A stretch of DNA of 64,000 nt from Epiperipatus broadwayi (GCA_028023455.1 JAQFVV010006203.1:14608348-14672347), one strand, 5' to 3'; counted from the stretch's first letter, positions 48,795-60,719 are shown. Program-made: numbers and translations. Notes: generated by a model not told the origin, from the letters alone.

Positions 48795-49242
48795 ACTTTC
48801 TTTGTACTGTAGTACCACCCAGCACAAGCTATAGTAAACAATGGATGCTAGAAAGTTTAAGCAACAAAATCCCTATCTAGTACCAATTCATCCAATATCC
48901 ACAGATTAATTTCTAGCTCATGGCCTTCATAATGAACTTTGAAACTAAGAGTACTGTATCTAAATATTTGGATCTAATGCAACCTTCCAGTAGTCCCCTT
49001 TTACCTTTTTAGTTAACTATAAAGCTATGAGTCCAAAATGAAAACACAACAATGTTTTCAAACCACGCTCATTCACTTGTATAATCATACAGATCTGAAA
49101 CAAGTTAAGTATCTATGCATTTGGTTGTCTTTGGTGTTTTTATAACTATCATCACAATCAGCCTTTGGCCAGGATTGATATTAAACCGTAAAACATCATA
49201 TGATCACCATTTCTTAGGCTTACACAGAAATGGTGATCATGT
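48795..49242 (-). mobile_element. HHR-A copy with folded end
   Basis: Diverged antisense unit from CTGTAGTACCACCCAGCACA to the family edge, followed at 49183-49240 by a small hairpin made of the constant edge in both orientations (AACATCATATGATCACCATT against AATGGTGATCATGTGATGTT). Ribozyme core lost. Confidence 0.65.
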
Positions 49243-49288
49243 GATGTTGATTTAGCACCTTCAGTATACTTGGATGTTTCATTTCTCA

Positions 49289-49535
49289 GGAATTCACAAG
49301 GGAGTTCAAGCACTGGAAGTGACAAAAGTAGAACCATTAATTCATACACTCTGATTTTCAGAACCCACCCCCCTACCACTGTGCTAAACTATATAGTGCA
49401 AAATAATTGAATTGGTTATTGCTCTGGAATTCACTAAATAATTCAAACGCCAGAAATGATAGAGTTGAATTGTGATCCATAGAGCTTGATATCTGTAATC
49501 TACCATTCTACCACTACTCTAACCTTGCTGGACCT
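49289..49535 (-). repeat. Dispersed repeat R6, two copies
   Basis: Copies at 49289-49395 and 49421-49535 share GGAATTCAC, GAGTTCAAGCACTGG-like and AGTGACA/ATGATAGA phrases with a third at 54440-54530 (GGAATTCATAAAAGGTTCGAG, GAAGTGACAGAGCTGGAGAC). Each ends near a CTACCACTGTGCTAAACT-like tRNA head complement, so an old SINE is possible. Confidence 0.5.
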
Positions 49536-49544
49536 CAACGAACA

Positions 49545-50460
49545 TGAAAAGATGGTAGTGAATCTTTTGCTCTGGAGTAATAAATTACAATAGTCAAATT
49601 GCTTCTGCCACATTGAATATCTAAAACTACAGATAATAACTAATCCTATATAATGTATATGCTTAATGTGTGTTTAATATACGTAAATGCAGTTTAATTT
49701 TTAAAAAGTATACATTAAAGTATCAAAAAAAAAATAGTGCATTTATGAAAAACACAGCACATTAATAAATTAAACAGATCATGTGATGGAATGCTTATTG
49801 AGGGAAAAAGATGAAGAAATGATTGGTTGAGAAATAATATATGACATACATGCAGTACCCATCAAATTTACACATTTGAATATTTTTTATTTTTTTTCAA
49901 ACCTTGAATACTTAGTCAGTAGAAGTGAGAGTACTTTTGTCTATTAAAATGTAGATATTTTCTGTTATGATAAAAAAATTGATGCTGGAAATGGTAGTCA
50001 TTTTACAACTGCACATTTTTATTATGGCTTATAAGTTTAGTAGTTACATCAATATTTTTATTTTGGTATAAGTGCTATCTACACAAGGATATTGTAAAGG
50101 AACTAGGCAATGTAGTAAAAGACTGTGACCAAATAATAATACTTGATTATTATTGGCTGTCACTTTCTTATCACTCCCTCTCCCTATAATCTCAATATTT
50201 AAAGCACATTATAATCTTTAAAACTTTATATATATATATATTTTTAATGGGTATTTTATCCCTAAATTGGGTTTAAAAATAAGCAAACAATAATAGCTTT
50301 TGCCATTTATAATCAAGTGCTATCACTTAATCCTACCTTTAAAAAGACAGAGAAAACAATATATACATTAAAACAATATAATGTTAATACCAATACATCA
50401 TTTGATTTTCAGCTTATTACAGTATTGTAAACAAAATCATCTGATAACTTCTGATTACTC
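49545..50460. other. AT-rich spacer, nothing recognised
   Basis: No feature beyond TA runs. Confidence 0.5.
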
Positions 50461-50466
50461 AAGCTT

Positions 50467-50484
50467 ATAATAGATGGCGCTAGA
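50467..50484 (+). promoter_or_regulatory. CTCF-like motif
   Basis: ATAATAGATGGCGCTAGA keeps the AGATGGCGCTA core but lacks the leading CC. Confidence 0.25.
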
Positions 50485-50489
50485 ATAGA

Positions 50490-51700
50490 AAAAAATTGCC
50501 CTTGTTTAAACAACATATTTAGACTGTAATGTGAAATTGTTATATATATAATACTAATGCTACTGTAGCTTACGAGATTTAAATGTGTTAATTATATATA
50601 TATATATAAGTAACTTTTCTGTTGAAAAGCAGGTTTTTTGACTCCAATATGTTACAACTTATAAAAACATATTTTAGTTATATACATTTTTTAAATTGTA
50701 CCTCATTAATATTAATTATTAAAAAGCTCTTACTATTATTACTTGGTGTTTATATTATTGTCATTTTAAAAGAAGTTGATTCATAAAGAATAATGAGAGT
50801 GTAGGTGAATCTCATAAAAATATTTTTAAATGAAATTTAATTAAATAAAGGTGCAAATCTAGGCATGATTATTATTTAATTTGCTGTTTTTACGACCACA
50901 ATATAATCATTAATTTTATTTTCACCTATTTAAAATGTATGAGAACTATTAGTTGCAAGACTGCCTTTTATTTTTGGAACACTGACCTACAACCATAAGG
51001 GATTTAACAGTTCAAGTGCAATGCTTTGACTTAAGATTTTTAGTTGTAAACAAGATATACATATATATATATAGGACATGTCAAAAAATATGCTATATTT
51101 TTTGTACGTTTATAAAAAAGTAATGAATGAGCATGCAATCATGCGATTTGTGTTTAGAAAAATGTTTTATTATTTTAATCACCTAATTGTAAACAAGATT
51201 TATATGTATATAGAACGTGTCAAAAAATATAATATATTTTTGTATGTTTATTAAAAAATGAACGAGCCTGGAATCTACTTTATCATCTGGATATGAATTA
51301 AGCTTTCATTAAAATGGTTAAAAATCTATTATAAAAATAAAGTTAAAGAATTTAGATTAAATAAAAATAGAAGAGGCACTATCTGTCGCCAGTGATAATT
51401 TTTATTATATAGAAAATTTAGAATAATCATCAAAATTTGATCAAACCGCTAATTGAAATCCTCACCACCTGATAATTAGCCAGCCTGCTAAATACTGTCT
51501 TATTAAATTGTTCAATTTTAATTGAGAAAAGAAAGAAATGAATTAATTTACTTTCTTTCTTTGATTTTGAGAATAGTTTAATATATTTTATAATATTAAT
51601 TTAAAAACGCATTTACTTACCAAAGTATGATTATCTGGTAGGATATCAATTGATATTTGAGTACCAAAGTAGAATCAGAATATCAGAGCCCACCTAATTG
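50490..51700. other. AT-rich spacer with a short duplication
   Basis: GTAAACAAGAT...TATAT followed by ACATGTCAAAAAATAT occurs near 51046-51100, with a second similar copy (ACGTGTCAAAAAATAT) near 51190-51235. No gene signal. Confidence 0.45.
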
Positions 51701-51721
51701 GACAAAGCAAATCTTTGCCAT

Positions 51722-51800
51722 TCCTCCTTCTCCTCTTCCTTCTCCTTCTTCTTCTTATTATTATTATTATTACCATTATCATCATCATTATTTTTGGTTG
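51722..51800. repeat. Compound trinucleotide microsatellite
   Basis: CTT/CCTTCT repeats pass into TTA and CAT repeats. The Tyr/His-rich reading frame here is an artefact. Confidence 0.9.
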
Positions 51801-52261
51801 GAAATTGATTCATTCTTATTGCTAAGCCAACAAATCAATACATATCACATTTAAGCAGTAAATTTTTTTATATGATTGAGAATTAAACTACATATGAGAT
51901 GAAAATAACATAAAAAATCTTTCTGGAGTGATATGAAAAAGAGAAGCCATAGATTATATTTCTGTGATAAGTTCATTTCAGTTAATATAGCATTTGGGCT
52001 TACTCATCTACTCCCGATGAATAAATCAGTGAAGGTCTAATTTTTTCTTATGTATGGATTCAGTGATAGTTCTTTCCCATAGTTTTTGTCAATCATTCTC
52101 GATCTTCAAGGGAACAGAATAAACTTAATTATGCAAAGACAATGAGGATCATTACATCTTCGTAGTATCCCATGCCACCATGAAATTATTTTTAGCAGAG
52201 AATTGATAATATATCATTGATCTGAAATGGTTTATTCAGATTTTTCTTTATTCAAAACTAA

Positions 52262-52453
52262 GGCAAAACTCCCCATACAGTAGTGCCACCCTGTGCCAAA
52301 CAGAGTAATCAATGGATGCCAGAAGGCTTGTGCATAAAATCCCTATCTAGTGCCTACTCATCCAATATCCCCAGATTAGTTTCTGGCTTGTGGCCATCAT
52401 CAGTGAGGAGCCTTGGATCTGAGAGCACTGCACCTAGATCTTAGGATCTTAGT
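52262..52453 (-). mobile_element. HHR-A partial copy
   Basis: 192 bp flanked by an exact 15-bp duplication TTTATTCAAAACTAA at 52247-52261 and 52454-52468. Starts at the recurrent border GGCAAAACTCCCC. The minus strand holds a hammerhead (about 52376-52434) with CUGAUGA, stem II UGGC/GCCA and GAAAC intact, but AUC in place of GUC, which breaks the C-G pair of stem III. Confidence 0.8.
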
Positions 52454-52714
52454 TTTATTCAAAACTAATACAATATCAATATATATTTTTATTCATGTTT
52501 GCTTCTATATTGAACTCTTTTTTTATTTACTGAGATTTCATATATACTGTGTATAAAATAGTAAAGCTAAAACTGCCATCAAATATCTGATTGCATAGCA
52601 GCTGTCTCTCTATCAACACTTCAAAGAAGAACATTCAACGACATGATTAGACTCACCAGGCTGATTTTTTATTATCTTGTTTTAATTTCTATATGACTTA
52701 GCTTTAAACTGACT

Positions 52715-52860
52715 TTTAAATCATTAATTAAATGAATAATTGTTTTTTATGGGATGCTAACTAAAAAAAAAAATAGAAGTTTGCTTAGAAATCAAAAATT
52801 ACACTCGGATTCAAATCCAGGCTAATGTATTCCAAACAGATAAATCCAATCCATAATATA
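52715..52860 (+). repeat. R4 copy
   Basis: TCGGATTCAAATCCAGGCTA and the preceding TTGCTTAGAAATCAAAAATT match R4. Confidence 0.35.
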
Positions 52861-52916
52861 TATATATATTAAGTGCAATGATGTTGAAGACTAAATGGGT
52901 TTGTAAATAATCATTA

Positions 52917-53010
52917 AAAACCAGTCAATACTTAGACAATCCAATCAGTTTTGTTGATTGCTATAGTTAATTGAGATTGTCTAAGTGTTCACTGGTTTTT
53001 AATGATATAT
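52917..53010. repeat. R3 inverted pair (fold-back)
   Basis: ATCATTAAAAACCAGTCAAT with CTTAGACAATC on the left pairs with GATTGTCTAAG and CACTGGTTTTTAATGAT on the right. The R3 end is present in both orientations, ending in TA repeats. Confidence 0.75.
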
Positions 53011-53012
53011 AT

Positions 53013-53450
53013 CAGGGGTGGCCAACTTTTGTATTCAAAAGATGTACTTTTTATTTTTAAAATGTATTGCGATCGACTTGTTGTCATAGGCGTAGTCTAA
53101 GTGGAGGGAGGTGTGAAATACATACTATTTTTATATATCTACCTAGTAAAAAAAATAATTATTTAACGGGACAAAAACTCATGTTCGGGGAATTAAAGGA
53201 GTAATTATTAACAATATTTATTAATTCAAATTAAATACATCAAATCAAGATTAAAAATATTATTTTCAATAATGATACGGCTTAGTGGACTTCACCTATC
53301 TAGAATTGAAAAATTTTTTAGAACAAAACCAAAACAAAGAAAAAAACTTGAAAATCTTGACTTAATTTGTTTCACTCGTGGCCTCGCGATCGACCAAAAA
53401 TGGCTTTGCGATCGACCGGTGGATCACGATCGACTTGTTGGACACCCCTG
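53013..53450 (+). mobile_element. Non-autonomous hAT element (438 bp)
   Basis: The ends CAGGGGTGGCCAAC and, as complement, CAGGGGTGTCCAAC are classic hAT inverted repeats. The 8-bp duplication ATATATAT lies at 53005-53012 and 53451-53458. The subterminal GCGATCGAC motif recurs five times, likely transposase binding sites. Inserted in the TA tail of the R3 fold-back. No transposase encoded. Confidence 0.85.
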
Positions 53451-53459
53451 ATATATATA

Positions 53460-54180
53460 CATATGGCCTCATGTTGTAACAGAGCACATCCCCTTTTACC
53501 ATGACTACAACTTGAAACTTGAATTTTTTTAAAACAGGTTTTGAATTTTTCTTTCAGATAGCTGACCTAGCCAATTCAAATAACCATATTGGTTTGTAAA
53601 TGGGTATTTAAATATTCTTAAACAGAGAATAAAACAAATTGGAAAACTGTTCAAAATGCTCATCACTTAGCTATTATCAAGCTTGGAGCTGGGGGAGTGG
53701 GGTGCCTTTTTTTCATTGTTCCTTTATAATGAATTGTTGGACAAGCATTTTCCTTTGAAAAGGGCTTTTTACAAGTCCCTTTTTTTTACGTATATATATT
53801 CCACTCATAGTAAAGCATATTTGAAACAGTACATTTTTTATTGTATAAAATTAATTATATACTATGCATATTAGTGGCTTCAGTGATAAAGCATATTATT
53901 GCTTACAGCAATAGATGCCATTGGTATAATAGCAATTTAAATATCAGTTTCATTTAATTTATTCAATTATTATTTAATGGCGTTTAAAATCCTTTCTTGC
54001 CATTTCATAATCGCTCGCAAAATCACAAAGTGTATAATGTATAGCTAAAAACTATAATTTATAATCAAATAAATTATAGACTATAAATTTGTGCAATCAT
54101 AGAGAAATGTTGACCAGTAACTAGCTTGCACGAATACATTTCATTAATAAACTAACAACTACCAAATAAAACTTGTAATA
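53460..54180. other. AT-rich spacer, nothing firm
   Basis: A possible diverged tRNA-like head lies near 53875-53945; otherwise nothing. Confidence 0.45.
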
Positions 54181-54203
54181 TATATGTATTTTCTATGTTA
54201 TAG

Positions 54204-54267
54204 ATGTCGCTGCTGAGAGAGTCCTTGATTGTTCTACTTTTGACATTTATTAACTCTGTAAGCACAG
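54204..54267 (+). CDS. Candidate first exon with signal peptide
   Basis: The ATG at 54204 directly follows a plausible acceptor (TTTCTATGTTATAG). It opens a frame of 21 codons that reads MSLLRESLIV, then LLLTFINSVST, and ends one base into the next codon at donor GTAAG (54268). The peptide has a charged start, a hydrophobic core and a small-residue VST end, the layout of a secretory signal peptide. A phase-1 intron straight after the signal peptide is typical of secreted modular animal proteins. GC content is above the flanks. The following exons could not be found in the window. The start TAGATGTCGCTG partly resembles the CTCF-like motifs, which leaves room for coincidence. Confidence 0.4.
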
Positions 54268-54439
54268 GTAAGAAAAAAAACATTATATTTACATATGTAG
54301 TATTTGTAAACAAAATAATAGCTTTAGAAAAAAAAAAAACTATATATTTTAAATTTAATTAAAATTGTTTTTTTAAAAAAACATGATACTGTTTAAATAT
54401 GTTAGAAAAATGCCCCCCCCCCCCCCAATTGATTTATTG

Positions 54440-54530
54440 CTCGGGAATTCATAAAAGGTTCGAGCATCCGAAGTGACAGAGCTGGAGACCAATTCATGGA
54501 CTGTGGGCTTCAGAGCCGATGGAAATATTA
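54440..54530 (+). repeat. R6 copy
   Basis: Follows a C17 run. See the pair at 49289-49535. Confidence 0.5.
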
Positions 54531-54974
54531 CAAAAACTATTACATGAAAGCAAAAAAATTAGAACTAGAACTAAATGCTAAATAGATGAAAATAATATTC
54601 AATGGCTTTTCAAAAAAAGAAAGTTAATAACTTGTTCGAATTAATAATGCAGCTAGAAACTTAATGGATGAAATTAATTATAAAATTATTTAATATAAAC
54701 ATTTGATATTAAAATCACGTATGTTTATGTGTTTGAAAATTTAGTTAATAAATATTTTCTATTATTTATTTATAAGTCCAAGACATTAAATGCACAAAAG
54801 CAATATTTGGAGACTTAATAGGTAGCAGAGTTCCAAGAGATATACAACTGGATTAACAAGGATGACTAGACAACGAAATATATTGACAAAAAACAACAAT
54901 AACAAACAATACGATTAGCATTACTGAAAAAATTAAGAGATTAAAAATATGTTGTTAAAATAGACGACTCGATT

Positions 54975-55480
54975 TGTAATTATCTATTTTCTGTCATTTC
55001 TTCTAAAAATATATTCATCTCAGATTCTTTTTAACTTAAATTTTTTCAATGATGTTAATCATATCTATTATTTGTCTCATTAATGTATTTTATTTTCAAT
55101 TTCTCCTTGTTAATCCCAACACATATCTCTTCATCTATTTATTAACTGGATTCAAAAGATTCTAAGAGACCAAGAAAAAGATTGCTTGTGAGATGATTAA
55201 GAAAGTTTGTTGAAGTCATGCGTAGAAGAGAAACTATGGATAGGAAATATTGGATTAACCTCAGGGAAGCCTTCATACTGCAATGGATTAAACACGATTG
55301 AAAATTATTATATATCTATTTATTAATTGGATTTAAAGAATTCTAAGAGACCAAGAAAAAGACTGCTTGTGAGATGGATAAGTAAGTTAGTTGAAGAGAT
55401 GCATAGAAGAGAAACTAAGAATAAGAAATATTTGATTAAACTCAGAGACCTTCATCCTGCAGTGGATTAAAAATGATTGA
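54975..55480 (+). pseudogene. RTE copy with inverted 5' part, then duplicated
   Basis: 54975-55132 matches the RTE ORF in antisense (region from MERCMLGV to HIARR). At 55133 it switches to sense, beginning with the next region (NWIPRDC). So two adjacent parts of one RNA are joined head to head, which is the signature of twin priming. The sense part (to about 55305) is repeated with a 181-bp period (second copy 55314-55480), both ending ATTGAAAATTAT in place of the GAT tail. All frames are broken. Confidence 0.7.
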
Positions 55481-55498
55481 AAATTATATATATAATTT

Positions 55499-55788
55499 AT
55501 GGGTAAAAGAACAAACAGGTGTCACTGACCTCATTGAAAAAATTAAAAGACTGAAGTGGAGATGGGCTGGACATATTGCTAGAAGAGATGATAGTAGATG
55601 GACAATTGAAATCTTAAACTGGATTCCAAGAGATTGTAAAAGACTCAAAAAGAGATCACATGTGAGATGGATGGATGAAATAAGAAAGTGTGCAGGGGTG
55701 ATATGGAGAAGAGAAGCTAAAGATTGAAGAAAATGGATTGAACTTAGAGAGTCATTCTGCAGTGGATTTATAATGGTTGATGATGATG
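55499..55788 (+). pseudogene. RTE LINE, 5'-truncated 3' end
   Basis: Starts at the WVRQQTGVTDL region and ends in GATGATGATGAT. 9-bp duplication ATATAATTT at 55490-55498 and 55789-55797. One premature stop (Arg codon changed to TGA near 55725) interrupts the frame 20 or so codons before the end. Confidence 0.85.
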
Positions 55789-55804
55789 ATATAATTTTAG
55801 AAAT

Positions 55805-56560
55805 ATATCACATAAAATATTATATAAATTTATTGAAGATTAAGATCTCTTTGAGCATAATACAAACAATATTAAAAACACACAGAAACTGATATGTCTA
55901 ACTGTCAAGCAAACAAAATGAGTCTCACTTTGTCTGAACTCAACAAGAATTTATATGAAAACAAGTTTAGGCAATATTAATAAAATTTTACTTATTGTAA
56001 TGTAAATAAAGCCTCAACATAATATTCCCTAGGCAGAATCACTAAGTATTTATTTGTGATAACCTTGTAAATTCTCAGCCTTTGCAAATGTCTAGAATTA
56101 TAAATATACAGTGAAATATTATGTAAACTTGTTGAAGGTGAAGATCTATCCCACTGTTAAAACAAACAACAGCATCTGCAATTTATGCAGTGGTTAGACA
56201 AATTTTTGCTTTCAATAAATTTACCTAATCATATTGTAATCTTGTGGAAGGAAATTAATCTTCATACATGTGCTATTAGATAGATATTAAATTTATATGC
56301 ACTCACATGCTTAGAGTTTATTATTATTAAACAGGCAAAATTCTCCATACAGTAGTGCTACTCAGTGCAAGCCAGAGTAATCAATGGATGCTAGAAGGCT
56401 TGTGCATAAAATCCCTATGTAGTGCCTACTCATTCAATATCCCCAGACTAGTTTCTGGCTTGTTATGAGCCTGATATTTTAATTGACAAATTATTTGTAC
56501 AAATTTAATTCTAATATTATTTGTAGAAACTTGGAGGATTCACAGAATTATTAAAAATAA
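55805..56560 (+). repeat. Dispersed repeat R7 region
   Basis: 56186-56332 plus 56464-56560 match 58440-58695 (phrases AATCTTGTGGAAGGAAATTA, ATGTGCTATTA and AATTGACAAATTATT). The first copy is split by an HHR-A insertion. Within it, 55812-55880 and 56108-56180 are direct repeats (AAATATTATRTAAAYTT, GAAGATCT). Confidence 0.55.
56333..56463 (-). mobile_element. HHR-A partial copy
   Basis: Antisense from the recurrent border CAGGCAAAATTCTCC to CTAGTTTCTGGCTTGT, so the copy stops within the ribozyme, at its stem II loop. Confidence 0.7.
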
Positions 56561-57674
56561 AGTTAATGATTGATTCCGCCTTGGAAATTTTAAGTTGAGC
56601 TCCTTACAATGTGGCTTTATTTACAATTACATGAGTAAAAATTTCATTCATCTAGTTAGTATTTTCTAAACTTATTTTTTATATACATTTCTTGTTATTT
56701 AAGACAAAATAAGGCTTGATTGGTAGTTAGATATTCAAATTTTTATGAATTTTTAATATTTTTCAGATGAGAGAGTTGGGGAAATTTTTGCCTTCAACAA
56801 ATTTATATATATATGTATGCAATAATTAATAATTGGGCTGAAGAAAAAGATTTAACCAAGCGTATTTCAAATTTATAAACAACACTCATCTCAGAATCCC
56901 ATCATGCAATTTTCCACTACTGTAAATATATATATTTTTTATAATATGATATATGCTATTTAACATGATGTAATAAAGTTGATAAAAATTGTCCTTCACC
57001 TTGGGTGAATGGTGACATAGCATATTAAGTATGAATAATGATATTATAATGAAGTGCAAAGTAATATTAGTTAAGTATGGTTTGCTTCACAAGCATTAAA
57101 TATTTATTGCACACGCACATATATAGCTTTAATTAGGATATGTAAAGAATCTTTTAATTCAATCTGGACTTATATATGCATTAAAACATTAAACTCGTTT
57201 ATTCATATTAAAATGTGCTTCAAATAATAATTTATAATTAAAAAATAAAATGAACTGGAAAAAAGAAGTTATATCTAAATTGTATTAATAATTGACTAAA
57301 AAGATTAAGGTAAGCTGTCAATGAAAATATATAAAAAAAAATTTTTCACGCAAGATTGAATATCAATAAATCTAAATTAAAATACACATAATATTTCTAA
57401 TTTCTTTGGCAAAAAAAAAAGTAATTGATTGATACTAAGTGTAGAGGTTAGCTTTTTAATTAAGCTATTTGTTCGAAATAATTTTTATTATTTCCATTTG
57501 TAATACATATTATTTAAATTTATAAAATGTACTTAACTTCTGAACTTCTCATAAATAAATCAATTAATACAAAAACATCTTTCTCTCTTAAGGCAATATT
57601 ACTAACTATCCGAACCTTGAAATCACCAAATATTTTCAAAAATTACAAATATTGGACTTGTATTGTGTCTGTGA

Positions 57675-57735
57675 AGGGTTGTTATGCTGTAGTGGTTAAT
57701 GCAAGTGTTTGACTTGGGATTCAAATTATTGTCAA
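57675..57735 (+). repeat. tRNA-like SINE head
   Basis: TGCTGTAGTGGTTAATGC (A box) and GGGATTCAAATT (B-box-like) at tRNA spacing; no acceptor stem. Confidence 0.4.
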
Positions 57736-57744
57736 ATAAAAGTT

Positions 57745-58435
57745 GGAATTTTTCACATTCTATTGACTTTAAGATTTTGTTTATATAGCTAACTCTTAGA
57801 TAATCTAATGGGTATCTAGATATTATTAGCTAGTGACTAAAACAATATGGCAAATCTTTATCCTCCTTCCGCAGAAAGGCTGTTTTTACCTATATGAATA
57901 ATACGTTTTTGTTGCTGTTTCTTTATTATATGGTAATTGACTCTCTTTGTATGCTTCCTGCAGTCTGTTTAAAACAACTTTTATAGAGTCTTAATTAACA
58001 GATATAATAGAATGAGGGTTAGTAAGTTAGAATATGTTTTCTATAATCAATAACAGTAATTATTAAAGTACATACATATAGAATTGCTAATATATTAATA
58101 GTTAACAATTGTTTACCTAAGATATGCTCATAGGCATATATATATATATAAAGATCAGTTTGATCTGCTCATAGTTTCTAGCCTATCGTTGGAAAACTAC
58201 GATGCCCAGCAGTTTCAACTGGGTCAGTTTCTCTTCAAATGATGTACTTGATCTAGCTTTGCATTGTGTCTCTCATAGTATACTTTCTACTTTTATGGCA
58301 TTGTTGTGCTATCAATATTCTGCTTTTTGTAATTGGACCTTAATCCTTCTTTTATTCAGACAATGGTGTATTATTTCTCATTAATTAAACAGCTGCTTTT
58401 TAAAACAAGTTATCTTTTTACTTAATTAATTTTTC
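57745..58435. other. Unassigned, slightly GC-richer
   Basis: A 60-codon plus frame at 58202-58384 is hydrophobic and Ser/Cys-rich but matches nothing I know. Confidence 0.35.
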
Positions 58436-58439
58436 AATG

Positions 58440-58695
58440 ATTTTACTTATTATATATTGTAGTTAATCTTGTGGAAGGAAATTAATCGTCATGCATGTGC
58501 TATTATATAGATGTTAAATTTATGTGCACTCATCTGTCAATAAGTGCCTTAAAAGCATAAGTGTAACACTTATGCTTAGCTCTTATTCTCACATAAATCA
58601 TGCCTTATTGACATGCTAAAATCAGGACTTAAACTTGTTATGAATCTAGTATTTCAATTGACAAATTATTGGCACAAATTTAGTTTATATATCAC
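58440..58695 (+). repeat. R7 copy with hairpin
   Basis: Contains AAGCATAAGTGT and its exact complement (58553-58577) around one base. Outer arms TGTCAATAAG/CTTATTGACA enclose it. Confidence 0.6.
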
Positions 58696-58960
58696 AGGGA
58701 AGAGAAAGTTTCTCATTTTAAGTACCTATGATTTGAATTATATGATTGAATATGTGTATATGTAAACTCACACTACTTTAAAAAGGATTTCTTTTAAATT
58801 AATAAGCTTTTTAATTAACTTCTCTTTCTCAATTATAAACATATATACATAACATACATATGATATATAACACAACAATCCTCATTCTACTTCAAAGAAC
58901 AGTATATATATTTTTTTATAAAGGAAGCACAACACCATTTAAACACACAAATGGTTTTCT

Positions 58961-59230
58961 TTTATATTTTTTCATGATCTCCAATATTCTTGGTTCCTTC
59001 TATGCTTGCTTTTCCATGGTCTGCTGATGCCTCTTTACTCCCTACTTAAATATCTTGTTGTATTTCCTGTTGACTAGGCTATGTCTATTTGGCCACACCT
59101 GTTTTCAACTTTTAATTTATTATTTCTTTTATATTTTTTCAAAATTTCCAATATTCTTGGGTTCTTTCTATACATCATTTTCCATTGTCTTCTGATACCT
59201 CTTTACTCCTTACTTGTTGACCAGGTACAG
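58961..59230 (+). repeat. Direct duplication, approx. 170-bp period
   Basis: 58961-59085 and 59128-59230 share TTTTATATTTTTTCA, CCAATATTCTTGG, TTTTCCATKGTCT and CCTCTTTACTCC. Origin unknown. Confidence 0.7.
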
Positions 59231-59261
59231 ATTTGGAAATTGTAGACTAGAGCTGTAGCAA

Positions 59262-60385
59262 CATCTTTCTATACAGTAATGCAACCCAGTGCAAACCTTA
59301 ATAATCAATGGATTTAAGAAGGTTTGTGCATAATATGTTAATCTACCCTACACATCCATAATCACCAAACTAGTTTCTAACTTGTGGCTTTCATTAGTGA
59401 GGAATCTCAGATCTGAGAGCACTGCCTGTAGATCTTAGGATCTAGTGCTGCCCTCTAGAAGCCACCTTTTACAATTTAGTTAATTATAAAGCTATGAGCC
59501 CATGATGAAAACACAATAATATTTTCAAATCTAAGTTCTATTGCTCATATAGCCATATATATTTGAACACAGTTCAATATCTCTACATTTTAGTGTCTTT
59601 GGTTTTTTAAAAACTATGTTCACCATCATCTTATAGGCAGGATTGTTATAAATCCATTAAAACATCTCATGATCATTATTTACCATGTTTATCCAAGCTG
59701 TTAAAACAATAACAAACTATCAATCCAGTAGTGACATCCAGTGCCAGCCTTAGTAATCAATGGATTCAAGAAGATTTATGTATAAAATCCCTATCTGATG
59801 CCTATTCATCCAATATACCCAGACTATTTACTAGCTTGTGGCTTTCATCAGTAAAAAAAGCTTAAATATAAAGAACTGCACCTAATGCAACCCTCTATCA
59901 GCTATCTTTTATCATAGGAAATGATAATTATATGATGTTTTAATGGTTTTATAGAAATCATACCCATAGAAAGATGATGACTGTGGTTTTTAAAAAACCA
60001 AAGACCCTAAATGTATAGATACAGAACTGGGTTCAGATCTACATGGTTACACAAGCAAATGAGCTTAGATTGAAAACATTATTGTGTTTTCATAGCTTTC
60101 TATTTAGCTAAATAGATAAAAAGTGGCTTCTAGAGGGTTGCACTAGATTGTAAAATCTAAGTGCAGTGCTCTCAAATCCAAAGCTTCTCAGTGATGAAAG
60201 CCACAAGCTATAAACTGGTCTGGGTGTATTAGAGGAGTAGGCACTAGATAGAGTTTTTATGCAAAGACCTTCTTGCATTCATTGATTACTAAGGCTTGCA
60301 CTGAGTGGCACTCCTGCATGGAGAGTTTGATATTATTTTGACAGCTTATGTAAGCATAGGAAATGGTAACCATATTATAATTATA
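59262..60385 (+). mobile_element. HHR-A composite, largest palindrome
   Basis: About 1.45 antisense units in tandem (59262-59919) are followed by about one sense unit (59920-60385), giving arms of over 400 bp. The four phrases for border, GGATG block, ribozyme region and constant edge are in the expected order in each unit. Ribozyme cores are decayed: CUAAUGA near 59395 (complement), GUAAA near 59832 (complement), and GUGAUGA with AUAAAC near 60192 (plus). Confidence 0.75.
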
Positions 60386-60719
60386 GAATAGTAGCATTGG
60401 TGGTATATACCTTTCTCATACATTAAATCGAATAAATTTAGTGTATGAATGAATAATCACAAAATATTAGAATTACAACAAGGACTTAAACACAATAGGA
60501 GAATTATTAAATCATATATTTGCATTGACTCAAATTATAGAGAAGACAAATGTATCAGAGAGGAAAGATTATTTAACTTTTTTATATACTGAAATGATAT
60601 GGTATTAAGAAAACATTTATAGATTAAATTAAAAAAAAAAAAAGAACAAAAAAGATTTATTACAATTACTGAAAGAACTCTAATGTATATAAATTTTGGT
60701 CAATTAAAATCATCAATAT

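Noticed and set aside
58202-58384. Hydrophobic 60-codon frame as a membrane-protein exon
   Set aside because: No splice signals at its edges, no recognisable family and such frames are expected by chance.
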